A DNA stretch of 33,308 nucleotides, from contig NZ_SJZJ01000034.1 of NCBI RefSeq assembly GCF_004337475.1, forward strand, positions 1 to 33,308, read 5' to 3'. A model generated the notes under the pieces. The model was given only the letters and a program-made list of their open reading frames with translations. It was not told where the DNA came from and searched no databases. Both the position numbers and the translations under genes were made by a program. Shown here one piece after another: positions 24,655 through 33,247 of this stretch. This stretch comes from Nocardioides jejuensis. GTDB taxonomy: Bacteria > Actinomycetota > Actinomycetes > Propionibacteriales > Nocardioidaceae. Position 1 is the first letter of the stretch; each line of letters starts with the position of its first letter.

Positions 24655-26723
24655 CCCAGCTCATCACGCACGACCTCGTCGTGCTCGACGTGGCCCCTGG
24701 CTCGGACAAGGAGGCCGTGATCCGGTCCCTCGTCGAGCTGGTGGCCGCCGCCGGACGCAGCACCGACCAGGCCCAGCTCGAGCGCGATGTGCTCGCGCGG
24801 GAGGCGACCTCGCCGACCGGTCTCAAGGGCGGCATCGCCATTCCCCACTGCCGCACCGTCGCGGTGACCGAGCCGACGCTCGCGTTCGCCCGGCTCAACC
24901 CCGCCGTCGACTTCGGCGCCAAGGACGCCCCGGCCGACCTGGCGTTCCTGATCGCGGTGCCCGAGGGCGGCGACGCCAACCACCTGCGGATCCTGACCAA
25001 GCTGGCCCGGGCGCTCGTGAAGGCGGAGTTCTCCGCGGCGCTCCGCTCGGCGACCTCGGTCGCGGAGGTCGTGGACCTCGTCCAGAGCGTCCTCGAGCCG
25101 GCTCCCGAGACGGCAGTGGCAGCCGAGCCGGCCGAGCCGACCGCAGCAGCCGCGGCGGCCGCGCCGCAGCGTTCGCTCGTCGCCGTCACGGCCTGCCCGA
25201 CGGGCATCGCCCACACCTACCTCGCCGCCGAGGCGCTGCAGGCTGCGGCCGAGCGTGCCGGCGTACGCATCGACGTCGAGACGCAGGGCTCGGCCGGCAG
25301 CACGCCGCTGCCCGCCGCCACCATCGCCGCCGCCGCCGCGGTGATCCTCGCCGCCGACGTCGGTGTCCGCGACAAGGGCCGGTTCGCCGGCCTGCCGGTC
25401 GTCGCGTCGGGCGTCAAGCGCGCCGTCGACGACGCGGACGCGATGATCGCCGAGGCCCTGCGGTACGCCGACGACCCGGCCGCCCCGCGCGTCGCCGGCA
25501 CCGCGGACGCGACGCACGGGCAGATCGACGGTGAGTCGTGGGGCGCCCGCACGCGCCGGATCCTGATGACCGGTGTCTCGTACATGATCCCGTTCGTGGC
25601 CGCCGGTGGCCTGCTGATCGCGCTGAGCTTCCTGCTCGGCGGCTACCAGATCGGCCTGCCGATCGGCGCCGACGGGTCCGGTGACGGCGTCGCCCACGAC
25701 ATCGTCACCCACTTCTCCCTGGTCAACCTCCCGGACGCGTCGTCGTACGTGCTCAAGGGCGGGGTCCACCTGCCACACGGCGACCTGCTGAGCTACCTCG
25801 GCGCCGTGCTGCTCACGCTCGGCGGCGCCTCGTTCGGGTTCCTCGTGCCGGCACTCTCCGGCTACATCGCCTTCGCCATCGCGGACCGACCCGGCATCGC
25901 GCCCGGCTTCGTGATGGGTGCGATCTCGGGCGTCATCGGTGCCGGCTTCCTCGGTGGCATCGCGGGCGGCGTGCTCGCCGGTCTCGCTGCGCACTGGATC
26001 GCCGGTCGCAAGGTGCCCGCCTGGGCCCGGGGCCTGATGCCCGTCCTGGTCATCCCGCTCGGAGCGACCCTGGCAGCCGGCGTCGTGATGCTGGTCGTCC
26101 TCGCCGGGCCACTCGGCTCCCTCACCAACGGGCTGAACGACGGCCTCAACTCCCTGACGGGCGGCTCCGCCATCCTGCTCGGCGTGATCCTCGGCCTGAT
26201 GATGGCGTTCGACATGGGCGGCCCGCTCAACAAGGTCGCCTACAGCTTCGCGACCGCAGGCCTCGGCGTCGCGGCCACCGCCAGTGACGCTCCGCAGCTG
26301 AAGGTGATGGCTGCCGTCATGCTCGCCGGCATGGTGCCGCCGCTGGCGCTGGCCCTCGCCACGGTCGTGCGACCGCGGCTCTTCTCGACCGCCGAGCGCG
26401 AGAACGGCAAGGCGGCCTGGCTGATGGGCGCCTCGTTCATCACCGAAGGCGCGATCCCGTTCGCGGCAGCCGACCCGCTGCGCGTGATCCCGTCCGTCAT
26501 GCTCGGCAGCGCGGTCACCGGCGGCCTGTCGGAGGCGTTCGGCGTCAGCCTGCGCGCACCGCACGGCGGCATCTTCGTGCTCTTCGCCGTCGACGGGATC
26601 CTCGGGTTCGTCATCGCCCTCGCCGCTGGCGTCGCTGCTGCTGCCGCCTGCGTGATCACCCTCAAGTCGCTCCGCCGGCCGGCTGCAGAGACGGCCGCGG
26701 AGCAGGTCGCCGTCGCGGCCTGA
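24651..26723 (+). CDS. fruA: PTS fructose permease EIIABC
   Basis: A 690-aa fused permease that imports fructose while phosphorylating it at C1. Domain IIA (about 1-150) has His66 in GIAIPHCRT. After an Ala/Glu/Pro linker, IIB (about 175-270) has the phospho-cysteine Cys182 in VTACPTGIAHTYLAAEAL. IIC (about 298-680) begins TRRILMTGVSYMIPFVAAGG and holds the usual eight or more membrane segments with DMGGPLNKVAYSF and FITEGAIPFAAADP. The domain order A-B-C is common in actinobacteria. Ends before a hairpin that separates it from ptsH. Confidence 0.96.
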   Translation: MTQLITHDLVVLDVAPGSDKEAVIRSLVELVAAAGRSTDQAQLERDVLAREATSPTGLKGGIAIPHCRTVAVTEPTLAFARLNPAVDFGAKDAPADLAFLIAVPEGGDANHLRILTKLARALVKAEFSAALRSATSVAEVVDLVQSVLEPAPETAVAAEPAEPTAAAAAAAPQRSLVAVTACPTGIAHTYLAAEALQAAAERAGVRIDVETQGSAGSTPLPAATIAAAAAVILAADVGVRDKGRFAGLPVVASGVKRAVDDADAMIAEALRYADDPAAPRVAGTADATHGQIDGESWGARTRRILMTGVSYMIPFVAAGGLLIALSFLLGGYQIGLPIGADGSGDGVAHDIVTHFSLVNLPDASSYVLKGGVHLPHGDLLSYLGAVLLTLGGASFGFLVPALSGYIAFAIADRPGIAPGFVMGAISGVIGAGFLGGIAGGVLAGLAAHWIAGRKVPAWARGLMPVLVIPLGATLAAGVVMLVVLAGPLGSLTNGLNDGLNSLTGGSAILLGVILGLMMAFDMGGPLNKVAYSFATAGLGVAATASDAPQLKVMAAVMLAGMVPPLALALATVVRPRLFSTAERENGKAAWLMGASFITEGAIPFAAADPLRVIPSVMLGSAVTGGLSEAFGVSLRAPHGGIFVLFAVDGILGFVIALAAGVAAAAACVITLKSLRRPAAETAAEQVAVAA

Positions 26724-26730
26724 CCGACCC

Positions 26731-26767
26731 GGGTCGCCCGCCCGTCCCCGAGATCGGCGGGCGGCCC
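26731..26767 (+). terminator. Hairpin between fruA and ptsH
   Basis: A 12-bp stem with one G-U pair (26731-26742 with 26756-26767) lies in the 80-bp fruA-ptsH gap. It could stop part of the transcription or stabilise the upstream mRNA, uncoupling HPr level from FruA. No T-run follows. Confidence 0.6.
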
Positions 26768-26803
26768 GTTCCACCACCACGAACCTCTCCGAAGGAGCAC
26801 CCC

Positions 26804-27061
26804 ATGCCCGTCCAGTCCGCCATCGTCGGTTCCGCCGCAGGCCTCCACGCCCGTCCCGCCGCTGTCATCGCGGAGAAGGCCGAGGAGCTCGGCGTCGAGA
26901 TCTTCCTGGCCATCCCGGGCGACGAGCCCGTGGACGCCGACTCCGCCCTCATGATCATGACCCTCGGCGCAGCCAAGGGCGACACCGTCGAGGTGTCCGG
27001 CGAGGACGCTGCCGCCGTCGCCGCCATCGCCGCGCTCGTCGAGCAGGACCTCGACGCGTAG
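26804..27061 (+). CDS. ptsH: Phosphocarrier protein HPr
   Basis: An 85-aa PTS carrier that passes phosphate from enzyme I to the IIA domain of FruA. The phosphorylated histidine is His15 in GLHARPAA. The region DADSALMIMTLGA holds a serine (Ser48) at the place of the regulatory Ser46 of Firmicutes HPr; whether it is phosphorylated here is unknown. The ATG has GAAGGAG about 6 nt upstream. It ends the fructose operon, convergent with ribF, with a 15-bp tandem repeat beginning at its stop. Confidence 0.97.
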   Translation: MPVQSAIVGSAAGLHARPAAVIAEKAEELGVEIFLAIPGDEPVDADSALMIMTLGAAKGDTVEVSGEDAAAVAAIAALVEQDLDA

Positions 27062-27130
27062 GGCTCAGACGCGCAAGGCTCAAACGCGTAGGACTCAGAC
27101 GCGCAGGGCTCAAACGCGTTGGGCTCAGGA
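27061..27130 (+). repeat. 15-bp tandem repeat (4.7 copies) between ptsH and ribF
   Basis: Units start at 27061, 27076, 27091, 27106 and 27121 (partial). They alternate between GGGCTCAGACGCGCA-like and AGGCTCAAACGCGTA-like forms, so a 30-bp higher-order unit is also visible. The array starts at the ptsH stop and runs into the ribF stop codon (27125-27127). No ordinary terminator lies between these convergent genes. Confidence 0.85.
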
Positions 27131-28063
27131 GCCGAGGATCACCCGGGCGCGGCGCACGTCGTCGTGCATGGTCTCGACGAGCTTCTCGATGCCCTCGAAC
27201 TTGACCATGCCCCGCAGGTGCTCGACGAACGCCACCGTGACGTCGACGCCGTACAGGTCGAGGTCGGTGCGGTCGATCACGTAGGACTCGACACGACGCC
27301 CCACCACACCGTCGAACGTCGGGTTGGTGCCGACGCTGATCGCCGCGGGGTACGACTCCCCCGTGTCGTTGCGCGTGAGGATGCCGGCATAGACGCCGTC
27401 GCACGGCGCGGCCGCGTCGACCGGCGTCGGGACGTTGGCCGTCGGGAAGCCCAGCTCGCGCCCGCGCTGGTCGCCCTTCACCACGACGCCGCTCACCGTG
27501 AACGGGCGGCCGAGCGCCTCCGCGGCGCCCGCGACGTCACCGGCGGCAAGACAGGACCGGACGTACGTCGAGGACCAGACCTGCGGCCCGCCGTCGAGCG
27601 CCACCGCGTCGACGACGAAGTCGTGCTGCTTCCCCGACTCGGCGAGCGCGTGCACGTCGCCCGCGGCACGGTTGCCGTAGCGGAAGTTCGCCCCGACGAC
27701 GACGCCCTTGGCGTGGAGGCCGTCGACGAGCACCCGCGCGACGAACTCCTCCGGGGTCCAGGCAGCGATCTCCCGACTGAACGGCAGGACCAGCACGTCG
27801 TCGGCCCCCGCCGCACCCAGCAGCTCGAGGCGCTCGTCGAGCGTCGTCAGCATGATCGGCGCGTGCTCCGGGCGCAGGACCGCCATCGGGTGGGGGTCGA
27901 ACGTGACCGCCACGATGTGGTCGACGCCCTGTGCCGCAGCGACCTCGCCCGCGCGGGCGATGACGTGCTGGTGCCCCAGGTGGACGCCGTCGAAGTTGCC
28001 GATGGTCACGACGGTGCGGCCCAGGTCGGCCGGCACATCGCTCAGGTCACGCCACACTCGCAC
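27125..28063 (-). CDS. ribF: Bifunctional riboflavin kinase / FAD synthetase
   Basis: A 312-aa enzyme making FMN from riboflavin and then FAD. The N-terminal nucleotidyltransferase domain has TIGNFDGVHLGHQHVI (residues 20-35, with the HxGH motif His28-His31) and ISNxxR-like VRSCLAAGDV at about 165. The C-terminal riboflavin kinase domain has GRELGFPTANV followed by GVYAGIL. GTG 28063 is chosen because it begins at the family N-terminus, with GGGAAAG about 9 nt upstream; an open frame continues into truB. It follows truB by 25 nt. Confidence 0.96.
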   Translation of the reverse strand: MRVWRDLSDVPADLGRTVVTIGNFDGVHLGHQHVIARAGEVAAAQGVDHIVAVTFDPHPMAVLRPEHAPIMLTTLDERLELLGAAGADDVLVLPFSREIAAWTPEEFVARVLVDGLHAKGVVVGANFRYGNRAAGDVHALAESGKQHDFVVDAVALDGGPQVWSSTYVRSCLAAGDVAGAAEALGRPFTVSGVVVKGDQRGRELGFPTANVPTPVDAAAPCDGVYAGILTRNDTGESYPAAISVGTNPTFDGVVGRRVESYVIDRTDLDLYGVDVTVAFVEHLRGMVKFEGIEKLVETMHDDVRRARVILGS

Positions 28064-28088
28064 GGCGCTACTTTCCCACAGGCCCGGT

Positions 28089-29000
28089 TCAGCCCGTGAA
28101 GACGGCCACGGGACGTGCCATCTCGCCGGCCGGCTCGTAGAGCGCCAGGAACTCACCCTCCGGCGCGAAGACCGCGGTCAGGGTCTCCAGCGGGAGCGCC
28201 AGCTTGCGCCCGTAGCGCACCTCCTGCGCCTGCTCCGCATCCAGGTCGTACGCCGGGAACGCCGCGCGCGCAGCGTCCGCGATCGGCAGGACAGCGAAGC
28301 CTTCGTCCAGCTGCTCGAGCGTCTTCGCGTGGTCGAGCGTGTAGGGGCCGACGGCGGTCCGTCGGAGCGCGGTCAGGTGTCCGCCCACGCCCAGCGCGGT
28401 GCCGAGATCGCGGGCGATCGCACGGATGTAGGTGCCGCTCGAGCAGCGCACCGAGATGTCGACGTCGACCACATCGAGGTCGTGAGCCGGATCCCCGGGG
28501 ACCTGCTCCGCCGCATGACTCACAACCTTGTGCACCGTGAGCTCGTGGATGGTGACGGGCCGGGCCTTGAGCTCGACCTCCTCCCCCGCACGGACCAGGG
28601 CGTAGGCGCGCTTGCCGTCGACCTTGATCGCGGAGACCGCCGTCGGCACCTGCTCGATGTCGCCGACGAACTCGGCCAGCGCCGTCCGGATCGTCGCCTC
28701 GTCGAGGTGACCGGCACTCGTGCGCGCGGTGGCCTCACCCTCGGCGTCATCGGTGGTGGTGGCGATGCCGAGGCGGATCGTCGCGTCGTACGCCTTCTCG
28801 GTGAGCATGAGGTGGCCGAGCAGGCGCGTGGCCCGGTCGACGCCGAGCACGAGGACGCCGGTGGCCATCGGGTCGAGCGTGCCGGCATGGCCGACCTTGC
28901 GCGTCCCGGCCAGGCGGCGGACCCGGCCGACCACGCCGTGGGAGGTGATCCCGCCCGCCTTGTCGACGATGACGAGACCCGGGGTGACCGGAGAGGTCAC
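28089..29000 (-). CDS. truB: tRNA pseudouridine-55 synthase
   Basis: A 303-aa enzyme that makes pseudouridine 55 in the T-loop of tRNAs. The catalytic Asp43 lies in [56 protein letters not shown] and [15 protein letters not shown] are all family landmarks. The C-terminal PUA-like domain is present. The ATG overlaps the rbfA stop by 4 nt, so translation is coupled. Part of the classical infB-rbfA-truB-ribF cluster. Confidence 0.97.
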   Translation of the reverse strand: MTSPVTPGLVIVDKAGGITSHGVVGRVRRLAGTRKVGHAGTLDPMATGVLVLGVDRATRLLGHLMLTEKAYDATIRLGIATTTDDAEGEATARTSAGHLDEATIRTALAEFVGDIEQVPTAVSAIKVDGKRAYALVRAGEEVELKARPVTIHELTVHKVVSHAAEQVPGDPAHDLDVVDVDISVRCSSGTYIRAIARDLGTALGVGGHLTALRRTAVGPYTLDHAKTLEQLDEGFAVLPIADAARAAFPAYDLDAEQAQEVRYGRKLALPLETLTAVFAPEGEFLALYEPAGEMARPVAVFTG

Positions 29001-29446
29001 TCCTCGTCGTCCCAGTCGTCCTCGTCGAGGTCGGCCTCACGGGGCTTCTTGTACGGGTCCTCGTCGGACGCATACTGCGCACCGGCACGGGCCGCGGCGA
29101 GCTCCTCGTCGGAAGCCTTCGCCTTGGCGAGGGCGTCCTCGATCTCGCGCGCGGTCTCGGGGAGCGCGTCCGGGATGAAGGTCAGGGTCGGCACGATGCG
29201 CGTGCCGAGCTGCTTGGAGACCTCGCTGCGGATCAGGCCCTTCGCAGAGTCGAGCGCCTTCTGCGTGTCGGCAAGATCGCCCGTCAGCACGGTGTAGAAG
29301 ATCGACGCCTGCTGACCGTCTCCGGTCAGGCGGACGTCCGTGATGGTGACGAAGCCGAGGCGCGGGTCCTTGATCCGTCGCTCGAGCATCTCGGCGACGA
29401 CGACCTTGATCCGGTCGGCGACCTTGCGAACGCGAGGGCTGGCCAT
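28997..29446 (-). CDS. rbfA: Ribosome-binding factor A
   Basis: A 149-aa KH-like factor for 16S rRNA 5' end and small-subunit maturation. [39 protein letters not shown] and the [16 protein letters not shown] block are canonical. The C-terminus is an acidic tail ([22 protein letters not shown]) as in other actinobacteria. ATG 29446 is favoured over the GTG one codon earlier because AAGGAG is then 6 nt away. It lies downstream of three evenly spaced palindromes; the DUF503 gene found between infB and rbfA in Streptomyces is missing. Confidence 0.96.
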   Translation of the reverse strand: MASPRVRKVADRIKVVVAEMLERRIKDPRLGFVTITDVRLTGDGQQASIFYTVLTGDLADTQKALDSAKGLIRSEVSKQLGTRIVPTLTFIPDALPETAREIEDALAKAKASDEELAAARAGAQYASDEDPYKKPREADLDEDDWDDEE

Positions 29447-29478
29447 CACGAACTCCTTCTACGGGAAAACTGCGAGCG

Positions 29479-29503
29479 CCAAACTGTCAGACTGACAGTT
29501 TGG
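29479..29503. promoter_or_regulatory. Palindrome P1 upstream of rbfA
   Basis: Perfect 12-bp arms around one base, centred on 29491. It contains AAACTGTC-N5-GACAGTTT, shared with the palindrome centred on 29549. It lies about 33 nt upstream of the rbfA start, where an operator could act. Confidence 0.7.
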
Positions 29504-29508
29504 TTTGT

Positions 29509-29531
29509 TGTGACACCTCCGAAGTGTCACA
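29509..29531. promoter_or_regulatory. Palindrome P2, centre of the triplet
   Basis: TGTGACAC (29509-29516) and GTGTCACA (29524-29531) form a perfect 8-bp inverted repeat with a 7-nt spacer, centred on 29520, exactly midway between P1 and P3. Confidence 0.65.
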
Positions 29532-29535
29532 GACG

Positions 29536-29562
29536 GCGAAACTGTCAGATGGACAGTTTCGC
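29536..29562. promoter_or_regulatory. Palindrome P3, repeat of P1 core
   Basis: GCGAAACTGTC (29536-29546) and GACAGTTTCGC (29552-29562) form a perfect 11-bp inverted repeat centred on 29549, with the same AAACTGTC-N5-GACAGTTT core as P1. Confidence 0.7.
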
Positions 29563-29573
29563 AGGGGGACGAA

Positions 29574-29603
29574 AGCGGGGCCGACCCGAAGGCCGGCCCC
29601 GCT
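29574..29603 (-). terminator. infB terminator
   Basis: AGCGGGGCCG (29574-29583) pairs with CGGCCCCGCT (29594-29603), starting 15 nt after the infB stop. It suggests that rbfA-truB-ribF can be transcribed separately from infB. Confidence 0.75.
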
Positions 29604-29618
29604 CCCGACGTACGACGA

Positions 29619-32426
29619 TCAGCCGCGCGGGATCTCGCGCTGCTCGAACGCCTCGATGACGTCGTCGATCTTGATGTCCTGGAAGTTCCTGAGCGACAGA
29701 CCGCACTCGAAACCTTCCCGGACCTCGGACGCGTCGTCCTTCTCGCGCTTGAGGCCACCCAGGTCCAGGTTGTCGGCGATGACGTTGCCATCGCGGATGA
29801 CACGGACCTTGGCGTTACGCCGCAGCAGGCCGCTGGTGACCATACAACCGGCGATGTTGCCGATCTTGGACGACTTGAAGATCGCCCGGATCTGCGCCTG
29901 GCCGAGAACGACCTCTTCGTAGATCGGCTTGAGCATGCCCTTGAGGGCCGCCTCGATCTCCTCGATGGCCTGGTAGATGACGCTGTAGTAGCGGATCTCC
30001 ACGCCTTCCTTGTCGGCCAGCTCGGTCGCCTTGCCCTGCGGGCGGACGTTGAAGCCGATGATGATCGCGTCGGAGGCCGCAGCGAGCATGACGTTGGTCT
30101 CGGTGATGGCACCGACACCGCGGTCGATGACCCGCAGCGAGACCTCGTCGCCGACGTCGATCTTCGACAGGGCGTCCTCGAGAGCCTCGACAGAACCGGA
30201 CACATCGCCCTTGAGGATGAGGTTGAGCTCCTGGCTCTCGCCCTTCTCCATGGAAGCCATGAAGTCCTCGAGGGTACGACGCACGCGGCGCTGCGCCTGC
30301 ATGGCCGCACGCTCACGGTGCTCGCGCTTCTCCGCGATCTGGCGGGCCATGCGGTCGTCCTCGACAACGAGGAAGTTCTGACCCGCACCCGGCACGCCGG
30401 ACAGACCGAGAACCATCGCCGGACGCGACGGGGTCGCCTCCTCGATCAGCTCGCCGTGCTCGTCGAGCATGGCGCGGACACGACCGTGGGCCGGACCGGC
30501 GACGATCGAGTCGCCGACGCGCAGGGTGCCGCGCTGGACGAGGATCGTGGCGACCGGACCGCGACCGCGGTCGAGGTGCGCCTCGACCACGAGGCCCTGC
30601 GCGTCCTGGTTCGGGTTGGCACGCAGATCGAGCGACGCGTCGGCCGTGAGGACGACCGCCTCGAGCAGACCGTCGAGGTTGAGACCGGCCTTGGCCGAGA
30701 CGTCGACGAACATGACGTCGCCGCCGTACTCCTCGGGCACGAGGCCGTACTCGGTGAGCTGACCGCGGACCTTGACCGGGTCGGCCTCGGGCTTGTCGAC
30801 CTTGTTGACCGCCACGACGATCGGGACGCCGGCGGCCTTGGCGTGGTTGAGCGCCTCGACCGTCTGCGGCATGACGCCGTCGTCGGCCGCGACCACGAGG
30901 ATCGCGATGTCGGTGGCCTGGGCACCACGGGCACGCATGGCGGTGAACGCCTCGTGACCCGGGGTGTCGATGAGGGTGATGACACGCTCGGTGCCGTCGA
31001 CCTCGGTCGCGACCTGGTAGGCACCGATGTGCTGGGTGATGCCACCGGCCTCCTTCTCGACGACGTTGGCGTTGCGCAGCGCGTCGAGAAGGCGGGTCTT
31101 ACCGTGGTCGACGTGACCCATGACGGTCACGACGGGCGGGCGGACGACCAGGTCGTCCTCGTCGCCCTCGTCGGCACCGAACTCGAGCGAGAACGTCTCG
31201 AGCAGCTCGCGGTCCTCGTCCTCCGGGGAGACGACCTCGACGACGTAGTTGAGCTCCTCGCCGATCAGCTCGAGGGTCTCGTCACCGACGGACTGCGTCG
31301 CGGTGACCATCTCGCCGAGCGAGAACAGCATCTGCACCAGCGCAGCGGCGTCGACGCCGATCTTCTCGGCGAAGTCGGTCAGGCTGGCGCCACGAGCGAG
31401 ACGCACGGTCTCGCCGTTGCCCTTGCGGACGCGCACACCACCAATGGTGGGCGCCTGCATCGAGTCGAACTCCTGCCGCTTCGCGCGCTTCGACTTGCGA
31501 CCACGACGCGACGGGCCACCGGCGCGACCGAACGCACCCTGGGTCTGACCACGACCACCGGGACCACCGGGACGGCCACCGCCGCCACCGGGACGACCAG
31601 CGAAACCGCCGGGAGCGCCACCGGGGGCACCACCGGGAGCGCCGGGACGACCGGCACCGGCACCACCGGGACCGGGACGACCCGGAGCGCCGGGACGACC
31701 ACCGGGGCCGGGACGGCCCGGAGCGCCACCACGGGCGCCGGGACCACCAGGACCGCCGGGGCGGGCGCCGAAGGCGTTCGGGGACTTGGGCATCATCGCC
31801 GGGTTCGGGCGGGGCATGCCCGGACGCGGAGCGGCGCCACCAGCGGCAGCCGGCGGACGCGGCGGACGGTTGTCGCCGCCACCGGTCTGCGACGGACCAC
31901 GGTCAGCCGGAGCGGGACGCTCGGCCGGGCGCTTGCCCATGCCCTGCGACGAAGCGAACGGGTTGTTGCCCGGACGCGGCGCACCCGGACGAGCGCCACC
32001 CGGGCGCGGGCCCGGAGCAGCAGCGGCGGGCTTCGGCGCAGGCGCCGGAGCCTTCGGGGCGGGCGCGGCAGGAGCCGGCTTCGGCGCGGCGGGCGCAGCC
32101 GGAGCGGCAGCGGCCGGAGCAGCCGGAGCGGCAGGGGCAGCCGGCGCCTCAGGGGCGGGGGCAGCCTTCGGGCCCGGCTTGGGGCCGGGCTTGAACGCCG
32201 GGGCCTTGGGGGCCTCGGACGGCGCAGCGGCGGCGGGCGCCGGGGCGGCACCGCCAGCGGCGCGCAGCTCGTCGCCGAACTGCTTCTTGAATCGCATCGC
32301 GACGGGGGGCTCCACCGTCGAGGATGCGGACTTGACGAACTCGCCCATCTCCTTCAGCTTCTCGAGAACGAACTTGCTCTCGACGCCGAATTCCTTGGCG
32401 ATCTCGTGTACGCGGGGCTTGGCCAC
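29619..32426 (-). CDS. infB: Translation initiation factor IF-2
   Basis: A 935-aa GTPase that brings initiator tRNA to the 30S subunit. Residues 1-55 are the N-terminal IF2_N domain ([28 protein letters not shown]). Residues 58-300 are a low-complexity linker, first Ala/Pro-rich, then Gly/Pro/Arg-rich, and a second IF2_N domain covers about 333-400. The G domain has GHVDHGKT (437-444), DTPG (487-490) and NKVD (541-544), followed by domains II-IV. The start is GTG with AAGGAG 12 nt upstream, a long spacing. It follows rnpM/ylxR. Confidence 0.98.
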   Translation of the reverse strand: MAKPRVHEIAKEFGVESKFVLEKLKEMGEFVKSASSTVEPPVAMRFKKQFGDELRAAGGAAPAPAAAAPSEAPKAPAFKPGPKPGPKAAPAPEAPAAPAAPAAPAAAAPAAPAAPKPAPAAPAPKAPAPAPKPAAAAPGPRPGGARPGAPRPGNNPFASSQGMGKRPAERPAPADRGPSQTGGGDNRPPRPPAAAGGAAPRPGMPRPNPAMMPKSPNAFGARPGGPGGPGARGGAPGRPGPGGRPGAPGRPGPGGAGAGRPGAPGGAPGGAPGGFAGRPGGGGGRPGGPGGRGQTQGAFGRAGGPSRRGRKSKRAKRQEFDSMQAPTIGGVRVRKGNGETVRLARGASLTDFAEKIGVDAAALVQMLFSLGEMVTATQSVGDETLELIGEELNYVVEVVSPEDEDRELLETFSLEFGADEGDEDDLVVRPPVVTVMGHVDHGKTRLLDALRNANVVEKEAGGITQHIGAYQVATEVDGTERVITLIDTPGHEAFTAMRARGAQATDIAILVVAADDGVMPQTVEALNHAKAAGVPIVVAVNKVDKPEADPVKVRGQLTEYGLVPEEYGGDVMFVDVSAKAGLNLDGLLEAVVLTADASLDLRANPNQDAQGLVVEAHLDRGRGPVATILVQRGTLRVGDSIVAGPAHGRVRAMLDEHGELIEEATPSRPAMVLGLSGVPGAGQNFLVVEDDRMARQIAEKREHRERAAMQAQRRVRRTLEDFMASMEKGESQELNLILKGDVSGSVEALEDALSKIDVGDEVSLRVIDRGVGAITETNVMLAAASDAIIIGFNVRPQGKATELADKEGVEIRYYSVIYQAIEEIEAALKGMLKPIYEEVVLGQAQIRAIFKSSKIGNIAGCMVTSGLLRRNAKVRVIRDGNVIADNLDLGGLKREKDDASEVREGFECGLSLRNFQDIKIDDVIEAFEQREIPRG

Positions 32427-32521
32427 GGGGTTGTGTTACTCCTTCTCGGCCCGCCCCGGAATGCGTTGTGGGGTCGAACCGTCAGTGGGTGTGCATGCTC
32501 ATCGCGAAGTACTCATCGAGT

Positions 32522-32531
32522 GCTCATGAGC
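32522..32531. repeat. 10-bp palindrome in the rnpM-infB gap
   Basis: GCTCATGAGC lies in the 129-bp gap between rnpM and infB, near other CTCATCG repeats (32498-32518). No function is evident. Confidence 0.35.
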
Positions 32532-32555
32532 GGATGCTCCAGTTCCTGTAGTCGG

Positions 32556-32873
32556 TCATGACGTGTGTGCCTCAAGCCAGGACTTCACCGGCTCGGCAGC
32601 CAGCCCCTGCTCGAGCCGAAGGGCTCGGGCGAAGGCTCGCCGCCGGACCGCAAGGTCGTAGCACGCGATCGTCGGGTGCAGATGCGCCCCACGACCGGCC
32701 GCGGACTTCGAGGGATCGGGTACGACGGCCGGACGACCGTCCTCATCGACCCCTGCGACGATCCGCAGGAGCTCGTGGCGGGCAGCCCGCTCCCGGCATC
32801 CGATGCACGTGCGCACCGGCCCAGAAAAAACTTCTGACGCCGTGCGTGCAAGGGAATTCATGTCGCGAGCCAC
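32556..32873 (-). CDS. rnpM: YlxR-family RNase P modulator (DUF448)
   Basis: A protein of about 105 aa of the YlxR/DUF448 family, recently linked to RNase P in Bacillus and to control of RNA metabolism. Key features are VRTCIGCRERAARHELLRIV, the central DPSKSAAGRGAHLHPTIACYDLAVRRRAFARAL and an N-terminal Cys pair. The start is uncertain: GTG 32873 lies 9 nt from a TAGAGT box, TTG 32876 lies 6 nt from it, and ATG 32861 would give a short leader. It has its own promoter and no nusA upstream, unlike the usual rimP-nusA-ylxR-infB order. Confidence 0.88.
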   Translation of the reverse strand: MARDMNSLARTASEVFSGPVRTCIGCRERAARHELLRIVAGVDEDGRPAVVPDPSKSAAGRGAHLHPTIACYDLAVRRRAFARALRLEQGLAAEPVKSWLEAHTS

Positions 32874-32882
32874 CAAAGGAGA

Positions 32883-32888
32883 ACTCTA
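32883..32888 (-). promoter_or_regulatory. -10 box for rnpM-infB
   Basis: TAGAGT (TAnnnT) on the minus strand lies 6-9 nt before the TTG and GTG start candidates of rnpM, suggesting that the rnpM-infB transcript begins here. Confidence 0.5.
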
Positions 32889-32936
32889 CCGGGTCGGCCT
32901 GTGACGGAGCGAACTGGCGTACCGCTCCCCCGGGGT

Positions 32937-32942
32937 TACCGT
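32937..32942 (+). promoter_or_regulatory. -10 box for the gene at 32948
   Basis: TACCGT (TAnnnT) ends 5 nt before GTG 32948 with no ribosome-binding site, consistent with a leaderless mRNA. Confidence 0.45.
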
Positions 32943-32947
32943 GTCCC

Positions 32948-33247
32948 GTGAGCACGCAACGTTCGGAACGGGGAGCTGGCCTGGGCTTCCTGTTCGCCCT
33001 CGCGCATCTCGGTCTCGGCGCGCGCCTGCTCGCTACCGGGGACGGTTGGTCGCGCTGGGGCGGCGCCGCGCTCACGCTGTTTGCCCTCATGGCGATCGCC
33101 GGAGCGCTCGTGGCGGCGCGTGCCGGCGACACGGAACGGAGCACGCCACCGCCTTCGAAGCCCGCAGAGCCACCGGCGAAGCGCACACCGGCGCTGAATC
33201 GACCCGAGCTACCGCCGACGCACCGGCGTCCGGGCCGCAGACAGTGA
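32948..33247 (+). CDS. Small two-helix membrane protein, unknown function
   Basis: A 99-aa protein I do not recognise. Two hydrophobic helices (about residues 12-30 and 37-57) are followed by a hydrophilic, Pro-rich basic tail (PPPSKPAEPPAKRTPALNRPELPPTHRRPGRRQ), probably cytoplasmic by the positive-inside rule. The GTG at 32948 is chosen because a TACCGT box sits just upstream; the frame is open further left. It is divergent from rnpM and occupies the place where nusA would be expected on the other strand. The remaining 61 bases of the window (33248-33308) show no feature I can support. Confidence 0.65.
   Translation: MSTQRSERGAGLGFLFALAHLGLGARLLATGDGWSRWGGAALTLFALMAIAGALVAARAGDTERSTPPPSKPAEPPAKRTPALNRPELPPTHRRPGRRQ

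Noticed and set aside
28064..28156. N-terminal extension of ribF to 28156
   Set aside because: The added residues overlap the end of truB and precede the family start; GTG 28063 has a plausible ribosome-binding site.
29509..29531. CRP/GlxR binding site (TGTGA...TCACA)
   Set aside because: The half-sites are 13 bp apart instead of the required 6, so it does not fit the cAMP-receptor consensus.
30318..32561. 747-aa open frame on the plus strand
   Set aside because: It is antisense to infB; the Thr/Gly/Ala repeats merely mirror the IF-2 linker.
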